A stretch of 64,000 nucleotides of DNA from Proteobacteria bacterium UBA5122 (GTDB taxonomy: Bacteria > Pseudomonadota > Gammaproteobacteria > Tenderiales > Tenderiaceae), in the NCBI GenBank assembly GCA_002415485.1, contig DHYU01000060.1:3512-67511 (forward strand), in the 5' to 3' direction. The position numbers were made by a program, and so were the translations under genes. Below, piece after piece: positions 1 to 6,949 of this stretch. The notes beneath the pieces are model-generated. The model searched no databases and was not told the DNA's origin. It saw only the letters and a list, made by a program, of their open reading frames with translations. The first letter of the stretch is position 1. Every line of letters begins with the position of its first letter.

Positions 1-465
1 CCGATGCTGGCGCACAAGGCCACGCACGAAGGCAAGGTCGCCGCGCAAAACATTGCCGGTGAAAAATCCTTCTTCGATGCGCGCACCATTCCATCCGTTG
101 CCTATACCGATCCAGAAGTTGCATGGATGGGCAAGACCGAAGAGCAATGCAAACAGGAAGGCATCAAATACGAGAAGGGTGTCTTCCCATGGGCGGCCTC
201 CGGTCGTTCATTGTCACTCGGTCGCGATGAAGGCATGACCAAGGTCTTGTTTGATGAGCACCACAAGATCATCGGCGCTGCGATGGTCGGACCGAATGCG
301 GGTGAGCTGGTCGCCGAAGCAACACTGGCCCTGGAGATGGGGGCGGATATTGAAGATATCGCGTTGACCATCCATCCACATCCGACTTTGTCGGAGACGT
401 TTAACTTTGCCGCGGAAGTGGCAGAGGGGACGTGTACGGATCTTTATGCGCCGAAGAAGAAGTAG
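1..465 (+). CDS. lpdA: Dihydrolipoamide dehydrogenase, C-terminal part
   Basis: E3 component of 2-oxoacid dehydrogenase complexes; reoxidises protein-bound dihydrolipoamide with NAD+ through FAD and a redox disulfide. Only the last 154 codons lie in the window; the FAD-binding part and the disulfide are upstream of base 1. What remains is the end of the NAD/FAD region and the dimer interface domain, with the hallmark HPHPTLSE motif whose histidine is the active-site base of the partner subunit. The residues around 'IPSVAYTDPEVAWMG' are typical of bacterial E3. Presumably the last gene of a pyruvate or 2-oxoglutarate dehydrogenase operon, because an intrinsic terminator follows 25 bases after the stop codon. 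Confidence 0.95.
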   Translation, partial: PMLAHKATHEGKVAAQNIAGEKSFFDARTIPSVAYTDPEVAWMGKTEEQCKQEGIKYEKGVFPWAASGRSLSLGRDEGMTKVLFDEHHKIIGAAMVGPNAGELVAEATLALEMGADIEDIALTIHPHPTLSETFNFAAEVAEGTCTDLYAPKKK

Positions 466-490
466 TTGTTTGGTGTTTTAGAGTGAGTGG

Positions 491-519
491 AAAAAGCCGA
501 CGGATTCGTCGGCTTTTTT
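491..519 (+). terminator. Intrinsic terminator after lpdA
   Basis: The inverted repeat AAAAGCCGACG / CGTCGGCTTTT with a GATT loop is followed by a T run. It ends transcription from lpdA and separates it from the AT-rich orphan gene that follows. Confidence 0.85.
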
Positions 520-579
520 GTTTTCGGACGTGAGATGTTTTGGAATGCAACCCCTGGTGCTGAGAAGAAAGGAGAATAG

Positions 580-1284
580 GTGAATAAAGAAAGCTGCTTC
601 TCAACCGAGATGGCTGTGCAAGGTTATTTACCATTAATGCACGAACTTGCAATAAGAATAGAGCTTGTTGCTCTGGCTTGCGACGGAAAAATGGGGATGT
701 CGCCGCCCTTCGCTCGGGAATATAGTTATCTGCAATTTCGTCGTATGTGTGAGTTGATTGCCTTGGGTTGTTTACAGCTTCATGGCGATTTGCCATATGC
801 GCAGAAGTCTTCAGCAAAGAAAGAATGGAATGCAGAGAGAATAATGAAGCTCTTACAAAATGATTATAAATATGCTTTTCCTCAATGCGTAATACGAAAT
901 CAGACAGAAAATGGGTGGCATGTTGAGGCTAATTGCAAGAAAAATGCTTTAACATTTCGAGATTTTAGGGAGTTGTATTCAGAGTGTGGAGAGGTGCTCC
1001 ATAGAGGACGTATAAAAACTCTGCAATCGTCTGGTAATTTTACTGAACGTGATTATCAGCGAGTAGTTATGTGGCAAGCCAAGATAGTCGACTTGATGAA
1101 TGAACATATGATTGGTAGAGCCAATAGCAAAGGTTTTTATATTGTTTCTCTTCGCACTAGTTCAGGCTACCCGGAGTGCAGTGTATTTGACTTGGAGGGT
1201 GAGAATAACATCAGCGTGTCTACACACACGCTGACTGTGAGTGATGAGGTTGTTCATTCTTACGTTTCAAATAAGTCGCTATAG
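580..1284 (+). CDS. Orphan hypothetical protein (234 aa)
   Basis: Function not recognised. The reading frame starts with GTG at 580, preceded by a good ribosome binding site (AAGGAG at 569-574). The protein is soluble, with no signal peptide or membrane segment, and is rich in charged and aromatic residues; the N-terminal half (about 15-80) looks helical and the end is strand-like. Base composition is clearly more AT-rich than the neighbouring lpdA and the genes after 3 kb, and a dispersed repeat begins 15 bases after the stop. These are signs of horizontal acquisition. It sits alone between the lpdA terminator and the repeat, so it is probably transcribed by itself. It could be a defence or stress cargo gene, but nothing in the sequence shows that. 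Confidence 0.7.
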   Translation: MNKESCFSTEMAVQGYLPLMHELAIRIELVALACDGKMGMSPPFAREYSYLQFRRMCELIALGCLQLHGDLPYAQKSSAKKEWNAERIMKLLQNDYKYAFPQCVIRNQTENGWHVEANCKKNALTFRDFRELYSECGEVLHRGRIKTLQSSGNFTERDYQRVVMWQAKIVDLMNEHMIGRANSKGFYIVSLRTSSGYPECSVFDLEGENNISVSTHTLTVSDEVVHSYVSNKSL

Positions 1285-1298
1285 GAACGTAGAACTTG

Positions 1299-1627
1299 TA
1301 GCTCCGATTAGCGTAGCGTTATCGGAGGAATGAAAAAGGTTTTGTATTGCTACTGCGATGCTCGATTGTGAATCGGGTCTCGGCCCGATAGCCGAAGTAC
1401 TTTTTCTTGCGCGGCCAAGAAAAAGTACTCAAAAAGAAGGCCGCCCGGCGACTTGTTCAATGAGCATAAGGCGCTCATTGAATCCCCTGTGCTTCTCGCG
1501 GCCAGCGGCGTGCGCAAAGTCGCAAACAACGCTCCACCGCGCACTTCTCCCGCTGGCCGCTGCGATGCTCGGCTGCGTCGAACGGGATTCACAAAAAGCA
1601 TTTAATGATGCGCTTGGCGGCGCATGA
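1299..1627 (+). repeat. 329 bp structured dispersed repeat, copy 1
   Basis: Nearly the same sequence, with the same 329 base length, occurs at 50537-50865. Several perfect or near-perfect inverted repeats lie inside: 1302-1327 (CTCCGATTA / TTATCGGAG), 1396-1429 (AGTACTTTTTCTTG / CAAGAAAAAGTACT, 14 bp perfect), 1456-1482 (TTCAATGAGC / GCTCATTGAA) and a short ATGCGC / GCGCAT pair close to the end. It does not encode a convincing protein. It looks like an intergenic repeat family with conserved stem-loops. Confidence 0.85.
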
Positions 1628-1650
1628 AAAGGAATGTTGTTTGATTTGAT

Positions 1651-1717
1651 GTAGGGTGGGCACCGTCCACCGTTGAGAATCTATCAAACATCTCTTGGTG
1701 GGCAGTGCCCACTCTAC
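1651..1717. repeat. Inverted-repeat element, GTAGGGTGGGCAC type
   Basis: The arms GTAGGGTGGGCAC and GTGCCCACTCTAC enclose about 40 bases, with further pairing (CCACC / GGTGG) inside. Elements with this terminal sequence are common short dispersed repeats in gammaproteobacterial intergenic regions. A fragment with the same first bases (GTAGGGTGG) lies at 49957-49965, next to the other AT-rich orphan gene. Confidence 0.65.
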
Positions 1718-1920
1718 GGTCAACGAAGCGGGGTTGTTTCCGTCTAACGCAGCCGAGCATCGGAGATCATCTTGGGTTAAGCGCTTCTTTCTGTCACAAG
1801 TTTCCCTGGCCCCTTTTGTCGGGTGTTCTGTTATCCCCAATGCGCGCCACAATCTTGTGGCTGGGATAGGCCAACGAGTGGTGTGCTTGTCTCTTCCAAA
1901 ACTCCTTTTAATCACATATC

Positions 1921-1943
1921 ATGCGAATGCAAATGATTCGCAT
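1921..1943. promoter_or_regulatory. Fur-box-like palindrome
   Basis: ATGCGAAT and ATTCGCAT form a perfect 8 bp inverted repeat with a 7 base spacer (GCAAATG). The central AATGCAAATGATTCGCATT resembles the Fur binding consensus. It ends four bases before the first possible start codon of the peroxidase remnant. A bound Fur would block the promoter, so iron repression is likely if the gene is expressed at all. Confidence 0.6.
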
Positions 1944-1946
1944 TAA

Positions 1947-2462
1947 GTGATTTTGGGCATGTTGAGAGTAGTGATCATTATTATGGTGTGTTTTGGTGCG
2001 ACCCTGGCCTTTGGGGCCTATACCGGGATGCGCACGAGCAATGCTGCGGTATCTGGCGTGATGGACGACAGGCCTCTGTTGGGACGTAAATTATTTTTTG
2101 ATGCCTCGTTGTCCGAACCCACGGGTCAGGCCTGTGCGAGTTGTCATTTGCCGACGGCGGGGTTTGCTGATCCGGATGCCGAGATTCCGGTGTCGCGGGG
2201 TGTGAACCCGCTGCATGTGGGCAAGCGAAATGCGCCGACGATCGCTTATGCGGCGTTTAGTCCGCCGTTTCACTTTGATCCCAACGAGAAGTTGTATATA
2301 GGCGGTTTTTTCCACGATGGCCGGACGCATACCCTGGAAGAGCAGGCGAAGGGGCCATTTCTGAATCCGCAGGAGATGGCGAATCCAGACGCGGCGGACA
2401 TCGTTGCCTTCCTGCGCACGTTATCTGATGGCTATCGGATGCGTGTAGCGGATGGACGTTGA
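1947..2462 (+). pseudogene. Internally deleted dihaem cytochrome c peroxidase/MauG-like protein
   Basis: The 171 aa product carries an N-terminal membrane or signal segment (about 5-25) and one haem-binding CASCH motif (63-67), followed by sequence typical of the first domain of the CCP/MauG family ('GRKLFFDASLSEPTGQACASC', 'APTIAYAAFSPPFHFD', 'GRTHTLEEQAKGPFLNPQEM'). Straight after 'MAN' (about residue 146) the sequence jumps to 'ADIVAFLRTLSDGY', which is the usual extreme C-terminus of the family. About half of a normal protein of 330 or more residues, including the second haem domain, is missing, yet the frame is intact. Start is GTG 1947 or, more likely, ATG 1959. A Fur-like box lies just upstream. 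Peroxidase activity of the usual dihaem kind is not expected; whether the monohaem remnant works is unknown. Confidence 0.75.
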
Positions 2463-2798
2463 TGCCTTAAAAAATATAAAGATATGTGATTTTATGGTCT
2501 GGTTATTAAAGTGATTTGATTCCTTATCGCAGAGGCGGGGTGTGCGTGCAGACACAGTTGGCCGAATACCCTCATGAACAAAATGGCTATTAAAAACATG
2601 CGCTTAAAACTCATCTTTGAGTATGGGCGTGTCTGCTCGGGGCATCCCCCTTAGTTGCCAAAAGCAGCATATTAGTTCAGAATGCGTGTCGACCTGAGGA
2701 GGGGTGTAGGCAGTCTTGTGCCCAAACACAAGTGTTGCACTCTGTAGGTCATAAAAAACACAATCACGTGATTTATAGAGTAATTAAGGGGATTTAAA
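2463..2798. other. Gene-free stretch before cytochrome c
   Basis: I see no convincing gene in these 336 bases. The longest reading frames are about 25 codons. The only clear structure is the palindrome at 2762-2773. The promoter of the cytochrome gene must lie here, but no standard -35/-10 pair is obvious. Confidence 0.6.
2762..2773. promoter_or_regulatory. Perfect 12 bp palindrome upstream of cytochrome c
   Basis: AATCACGTGATT is its own reverse complement and lies 25 bases before the start codon at 2799, close to where a promoter or early leader would be. A regulator-binding role is possible but not demonstrated. Confidence 0.3.
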
Positions 2799-3113
2799 AT
2801 GAAGTTGAAAGCAATTGTTGCTGCTGCAGTTATCGCTGCTCCTGTAATGTTCTCTTCAGCTGCTATGGCTGATGGCGCTGCTGCGTATAAAGCTAAAGGC
2901 TGCGCTGGCTGCCACGGTGCTGACGCTAAAGGCGGTATGGGCGGTGTTGCTCCTCTGCTGGCCGGTCAATCTGAAGCTTACACTATTGAGCAGTTCAAAC
3001 TGATCCGTGACGGTCAACGTACTACTGGCAAGGCTTCTATGATGAAAGGCGCAGTTGCTTCTGTAACTGACGACGAAATCAAAGCAATCGCTGGTTACCT
3101 GAAAGGCCTGTAA
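2799..3113 (+). CDS. Small periplasmic class I cytochrome c
   Basis: Electron carrier of 104 aa. A signal peptide (about 1-24, ending AMA/DG) exports it to the periplasm. The haem motif CAGCH (35-39) supplies the covalent cysteines and proximal histidine; methionines near 81-83 ('ASMMKGAV') are candidates for the distal ligand, and the final helix 'DEIKAIAGYLKGL' is typical of the cytochrome c4/c5/c553 group. Start ATG 2799 has an AAGGGGA ribosome site. It stands alone and is followed by a strong terminator. The exact redox partner cannot be read from the sequence; a role in sulfur, nitrite or general respiratory electron flow is possible. Confidence 0.9.
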   Translation: MKLKAIVAAAVIAAPVMFSSAAMADGAAAYKAKGCAGCHGADAKGGMGGVAPLLAGQSEAYTIEQFKLIRDGQRTTGKASMMKGAVASVTDDEIKAIAGYLKGL

Positions 3114-3145
3114 GTCATACCTCAGCCTTAGTGCTGAGTATGCCT

Positions 3146-3538
3146 TTAAAAACCCCACTGTTTCGGCAGTGGGGTTTTTTTATGTCTTAACTCCGGCAAT
3201 TCAGCCGGCCATGCATGCTGGGGGCTGAGGCCTCGTGTTTGAATAGCAGGGGCGGCAAGACGATGTAAGAGTCGTAGGTCCATTCGCTTGCCAGGGGGGT
3301 TCGCTTCGTATTCGTTGCCAGCGCATAGTTCGTTGGCACGCTGATGCCACAGTGTCTCGATTTGATCACGGTCTTGATGGCTGGCACCGTAGTAGTCGAG
3401 TTGCAGGCTACCGTCTTCCAATACATGCTCTTCAAATCCCAACTTGCTGAGATCCTGGTCGCGGGGTTTATAGGTTGTGCAGGCGCCGAGTGTGAGGGGG
3501 GCGATGATGATTAAGGCCAGCAGCTGGCTGAGCCACAT
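3146..3538 (-). CDS. Small lipoprotein, possible CC0125-like family
   Basis: Predicted 130 aa lipoprotein. The start at 3538 is chosen because the next residues form a signal peptide (MWLSQLLALIIIAPLTL) ending in the lipobox LGAC, and a GGAG ribosome site precedes it; longer upstream frames have no such features. The core ('GSLQLDYYGASHQDRDQIETL', then a helix with 'ANELCAG') resembles small lipoproteins of the CC0125/CC1285 kind, which have no known function. The C-terminal eleven codons run through the cytochrome terminator, and a neighbouring frame has a stop at 3187-3189 just before the hairpin, so the end may have been altered by a frameshift. Probably anchored in the outer membrane. Confidence 0.6.
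   Translation of the reverse strand: MWLSQLLALIIIAPLTLGACTTYKPRDQDLSKLGFEEHVLEDGSLQLDYYGASHQDRDQIETLWHQRANELCAGNEYEANPPGKRMDLRLLHRLAAPAIQTRGLSPQHAWPAELPELRHKKTPLPKQWGF
3148..3180 (+). terminator. Intrinsic terminator after cytochrome c
   Basis: AAAAACCCCACTG pairs with CAGTGGGGTTTTT around a six base loop. The A run on the other flank lets it act in both directions, and it overlaps the last codons of the minus-strand lipoprotein gene. Confidence 0.9.
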
Positions 3539-3633
3539 GTGGTGGATCTCCAAAATTTTCTTGAGCACTCGCCCACGGTTAGGTACAACACTGGGCACAC
3601 AACATACAAGTTTATTATCAAGGGGGAGTGCAG

Positions 3634-4092
3634 ATGTTGAAAAGGATTGTTTTGCTGGCGGGTGTCTTCGCGGTGGTAACCGCTCATGCTGGGAATGAAG
3701 GACATGTGGTTGCACCTGCGCATGAATATGAAAAGGCGCAGTCTCTGGGGTTGCAGGGGCCGACCAAGAACGAGAAGGTCGGACCGGTGACCTTGTTGGG
3801 CAAGATCGGCTTGGGTGATGATTTCCCGCAGATGGAAGGGCGCGATTTACGGGCGCGGATTATTGTGGTGCAGCCGGGCGGTGTGGTGGGCGTGCATCAG
3901 CATGAACAGCGGCCCGGCGTGGCGTATATCCTGGAAGGCGAGATCACGGAACACCGCAGTGATGAGGATGGCCCGCTGATACGTCGTGTGGGGGATGCTG
4001 CGTTTGAGAAGGGTGGTATCAGCCACTGGTGGCAGAATCACACCGATGCGCCGACCACGGCGATCGTGGTCGACATCGTGCCGAGTGAATAA
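3634..4092 (+). CDS. Exported cupin-domain protein
   Basis: A 152 aa protein with an N-terminal signal peptide (about 1-20, ending AHA) and one cupin barrel. The metal-binding cupin motif 1 is visible as 'GVHQHEQRPGVAYILEGE' (His, His, Glu spacing) and motif 2 in the 'GDAAFEKGGISHWWQN' segment with a histidine. Start ATG 3634 is preferred over GTG 3628 because the ribosome site AGGGGGAG sits at a proper distance from the ATG. Periplasmic cupins of this size bind a metal and may act as oxygenases or binding proteins; the substrate is not apparent. It is divergent from the lipoprotein gene and converges with the next gene. Confidence 0.85.
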   Translation: MLKRIVLLAGVFAVVTAHAGNEGHVVAPAHEYEKAQSLGLQGPTKNEKVGPVTLLGKIGLGDDFPQMEGRDLRARIIVVQPGGVVGVHQHEQRPGVAYILEGEITEHRSDEDGPLIRRVGDAAFEKGGISHWWQNHTDAPTTAIVVDIVPSE

Positions 4093-4098
4093 GGACGT

Positions 4099-4821
4099 TT
4101 ATTCCGCTGCCGGTGCGAAGGTGCCGGCGGCGAATTGGTCCACAAAACGGATCGTCTCCAATTCGGTGTAACCGATATACCCGCCCATCGCATAGTGTTC
4201 CTCACGGAACGCCATCAACTTGCCATCCACCGTCTGCAGATTGCTGTAGATCGTGGCGAACTCCAGTCGCTGACCGTCCATGTCGAGCATGCCCCACGAG
4301 GCGGTGATGTGTTTGCTGTCGAGATTGATGTCGACCAGGACCTGTAAATCATCATCCAGTTTGATGCGCAGCCCCTGATGCGGTGCACCCTTGTCGTCAT
4401 TGCGTTGCCCCAAGTCTTCAATCTGTTGTTTGTGATCGAGCAACAGCAGTGGCAAGGCCATACGATAGGCCTGCAGGCGTGCGGCTTTAACGAAGGCCGG
4501 GTGGGCCTCTTTGCCGTGACTCCAGCCCTGATCACCGCTCAGTTGGCGCAACTCACTTTCATCTTCTTTGTAACGGATGGCGATGCGCATTTGATTGGGG
4601 TGGGCATAGCTGCGTTCGGTCTGGCCAAACATCTGCAGGCGTTCGGAATAGGTGCGGCCGCGTTCATCGATGCCGACGACCTTGCGCCAGGCCTCTTCCC
4701 CGCCATAGGTGGTGATGACGCTGTCGATCAGCGCCTCTGTTGCCTCACTGGCATGGCTGATGCTGGAGAATAGGGATAAGGACAGACAAAGGCCGAGGCC
4801 GATTCGGGATAACAACTGCAT
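4099..4821 (-). CDS. Periplasmic protein of unknown function
   Basis: Predicted 240 aa exported protein. The first 24 residues form a signal peptide (ending SHA/SE). The rest looks like an all-beta fold with alternating short strands ('RMAIRYKEDESELRQ'-like segments, 'LEFATIYSNLQTVDGKLM', 'YTELETIRF'), similar in outline to LolA/LolB-type or DUF4292-like lipid-binding folds, which is my inference only. No cysteines that would suggest metal or haem binding. The stop is six bases from the cupin gene's stop, so the two genes converge without a terminator between them. Confidence 0.65.
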   Translation of the reverse strand: MQLLSRIGLGLCLSLSLFSSISHASEATEALIDSVITTYGGEEAWRKVVGIDERGRTYSERLQMFGQTERSYAHPNQMRIAIRYKEDESELRQLSGDQGWSHGKEAHPAFVKAARLQAYRMALPLLLLDHKQQIEDLGQRNDDKGAPHQGLRIKLDDDLQVLVDINLDSKHITASWGMLDMDGQRLEFATIYSNLQTVDGKLMAFREEHYAMGGYIGYTELETIRFVDQFAAGTFAPAAE

Positions 4822-4869
4822 GGGGACTACCTGTGGTGAAAAAGGGGGTTAGTTTAACAGTGACGGCGA

Positions 4870-6225
4870 TTATTCGCCGCCACCGCTCTTCTTGCTGGCC
4901 AGCCGACGCAGGCGGCGGATGGAGTAGAACACGATGCCGACGACGACGGGGATGGCGAGGCCGGTGGCCAGATCGGTGTTGATGCCGATGCCCGAGGCCT
5001 TCAGTGCCTTGAGGCCGTAACCGACGATGCCGAGCAGGTAGTAGCTGAGCACCACGACCGACAGCCCTTCGACTGTTTCCTGCAGGCGCAGTTGCAGGCG
5101 CGCGCGGCGGTCCATCGACTTCAACACGTCGCGGGTTTGGGCCTCCAGCGTGATGTCGACGCGCGTTTGCAACAAGGCCGAGGCACGGCCGACGCGCAGC
5201 GACAGGGTCTCGAGTTTGGTCTGTACCAGCTCACAGGTGCCCATCGCCGATTCCAGGCGCTGTTCGATGAACTCCTGCAGCATCTGCAGGCCTTCGATCC
5301 GGATCTCACGCAGCTCGGTAATGCGGCGCTTGATGATGGCGTAGTAGGCGCGTGAGGCGTTAAAACGATGGCTGATCTCGGCCGAGATGCGTTCGATCTC
5401 GGAGGCGAGGTGGGTCAGTTCATTCAGCATCGTTTGTTCATCTTCGACGCTCTCCAGCTTGACGCCGGCGGCGGTCAGTTTGGCCAGTTTGCGATCGTAT
5501 TCGGCCAGCTGCGGGATCAGCTGTCGTGTGGTGGGGACCGGCAGCATCGCCAACATGCGATAGGTCTCGATTTCGAGCAGGCGTTGCACCAGGCGGCCCG
5601 CCTGACGATGGGTGAGGCCCTCGTCGTGGATCAGGATGCGAGTGAAGCCATCGCTATGAATCTGGTTGTCGCGCCAGACACTGGCGCGGCCATCGGCGAC
5701 CTGGGAGCCGATGACGGAGTTGGACGCAAACAGTTTGGCCAGCTCCGGCAGCGGGCGTGGTGCTTGTGATTGTTCGTCGAGCGCGATATGGGTGGCCGCC
5801 AGCACTTCGCCCGGCAACGAGGCCAGCCACTCTTTGGGCATGTGGGCGACGGCCGGGTCTTCAAACGGCGTGGCAAACGGCGCGCTGTGATAGAAGGTGT
5901 AGGTCGTGTATTCGGTATGACGTTCCCAGCGCAGGCGAAACATGCCGAGGTCGGCACTGAACTGTGTTTGGTGGCTGGTCGGTGGCGCAACGCCGTAGCG
6001 TTCGCACAGCTGGGCAACCCGTTGGCGTTCAAGCGTACAGTTGTTGCTATCGGAGATCAGTACCAGGTGTGAGATCTGTACCGGTGCGGTGAGCACTTCA
6101 TAGGCGCCAGCGTTCAGCTCATTGTGCAGTTTGAGCCGTTTGTCGTGTTCGGCAATGCCAAACAGGGTGTTGTTCAATGGTGCCTGTGGATCCGCAGGGG
6201 TGGCGGATTCGGGGGTGTCGTTCAT
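4870..6225 (-). CDS. DUF3422 membrane-anchored protein
   Basis: A 451 aa protein matching the DUF3422 family, whose members begin with 'KRLKLHNELNAGAYEVL' and are found across proteobacteria with no established role. Residues 1-380 are soluble with a long helical, probably coiled-coil, middle (about 230-370, rich in Glu, Arg and Leu). Two membrane segments occupy about 388-405 and 419-437, followed by a short basic tail, so the large domain faces the cytoplasm if the termini are both inside. Start ATG 6225. It is transcribed alone, 48 bases upstream of the periplasmic protein gene on the same strand. Confidence 0.85.
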   Translation of the reverse strand: MNDTPESATPADPQAPLNNTLFGIAEHDKRLKLHNELNAGAYEVLTAPVQISHLVLISDSNNCTLERQRVAQLCERYGVAPPTSHQTQFSADLGMFRLRWERHTEYTTYTFYHSAPFATPFEDPAVAHMPKEWLASLPGEVLAATHIALDEQSQAPRPLPELAKLFASNSVIGSQVADGRASVWRDNQIHSDGFTRILIHDEGLTHRQAGRLVQRLLEIETYRMLAMLPVPTTRQLIPQLAEYDRKLAKLTAAGVKLESVEDEQTMLNELTHLASEIERISAEISHRFNASRAYYAIIKRRITELREIRIEGLQMLQEFIEQRLESAMGTCELVQTKLETLSLRVGRASALLQTRVDITLEAQTRDVLKSMDRRARLQLRLQETVEGLSVVVLSYYLLGIVGYGLKALKASGIGINTDLATGLAIPVVVGIVFYSIRRLRRLASKKSGGGE

Positions 6226-6407
6226 AAGACGGGTGTTTCCTTCTGTGTTGCGATGTTAGTGATATAACAGGGTGTTGAGATAGGTATGGCGGTTTCGGGC
6301 GTCAATATCAAGTCCCGGTAAGAGATTATACGTGCATTGTTACAGTGCATTGACAGGATGGATGGAAGAAAGTTCGGTCGCCCGTAGGCAACGGAAACTT
6401 TCCCGCC

Positions 6408-6413
6408 TATAAT
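6408..6413 (+). promoter_or_regulatory. Possible -10 box before the cysteine-cluster gene
   Basis: A perfect TATAAT lies 64 bases before the start codon at 6478. The hexamer 17 bases upstream (TAGGCA) is a poor -35, so the promoter is tentative. Confidence 0.3.
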
Positions 6414-6477
6414 CTCCGCGCCGATTGTCCTGTCGGTTTCCCATTGGCCTTTTCTTTGCGCGTGTTTGGGGGTGAGG

Positions 6478-6852
6478 GTGAGCAATCCTTGTCTGTCGTG
6501 TGGAGCCTGTTGTGCCCATTACCGGGTGTCTTTTTATTGGTCTGAAGCGGACCCTTTTCTAGGCGGTACTGTGCCGCCGGAGATGACGGTGCAGATTAAC
6601 CAGCGCATGGTCGCCATGCGTGGCAGCGAGCGCACGCCTGCGCGGTGTTGTGCCTTGGTCGGTGAGGTCGGCACGCAGGTGCAGTGTTCGATCTATGAGC
6701 AGCGGGCGCAGGTGTGCCGCGACATCATGTATACCGGTTATAACGGGCTGCGTGAAGAAAAATGCGACAAGGCGCGCATTGCCCATGGTATGCCGCCGCT
6801 GGAGCCCGACTTCGAGCCGGAACAAACGCCACCACTGCCGAAAATCGCGTAA
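6478..6852 (+). CDS. YkgJ-family cysteine-cluster protein
   Basis: A 124 aa member of the YkgJ/CxxCxxCC family, predicted to chelate zinc or an iron-sulfur centre. The motif 'CLSCGACC' lies at residues 4-11 and further cysteines follow in 'RCCALVG', 'QCSIYEQRAQVCRD' and 'EKCD'. GTG 6478 is chosen as start because the protein then begins MSNPCLSCGACC, as in relatives, and a GGGGGTGAG ribosome site precedes it. The exact function is unknown for the family. A second, different cysteine-cluster protein lies at 61626-62132. Confidence 0.85.
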   Translation: MSNPCLSCGACCAHYRVSFYWSEADPFLGGTVPPEMTVQINQRMVAMRGSERTPARCCALVGEVGTQVQCSIYEQRAQVCRDIMYTGYNGLREEKCDKARIAHGMPPLEPDFEPEQTPPLPKIA

Positions 6853-6949
6853 TTTTTTAGCTGCGCCTATTATCTCGTGTCCGTAGTTGCCCGATAGTTC
6901 GGGTGTGACACCCTTGTCATCACCGGTTATTTACGAGAGGTAGTGTATT

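Noticed and set aside
1358..1627. Open frames inside repeat copy 1, with counterparts in copy 2 (50568-50846)
   Set aside because: They follow the repeat's GC-rich stems, have no ribosome site, and the two copies differ in length and by frameshifts; the DNA structure, not a protein, is conserved.
1695..1946. An 83-codon frame between the repeats and the Fur box
   Set aside because: It begins inside the inverted-repeat element, has no ribosome site and no recognisable protein pattern.
3332..3351. Sigma-54-like sequence TTGGCACGCTGATGCC
   Set aside because: It lies inside the lipoprotein gene, the -12 element is TGCC without TTG, and no gene starts downstream.
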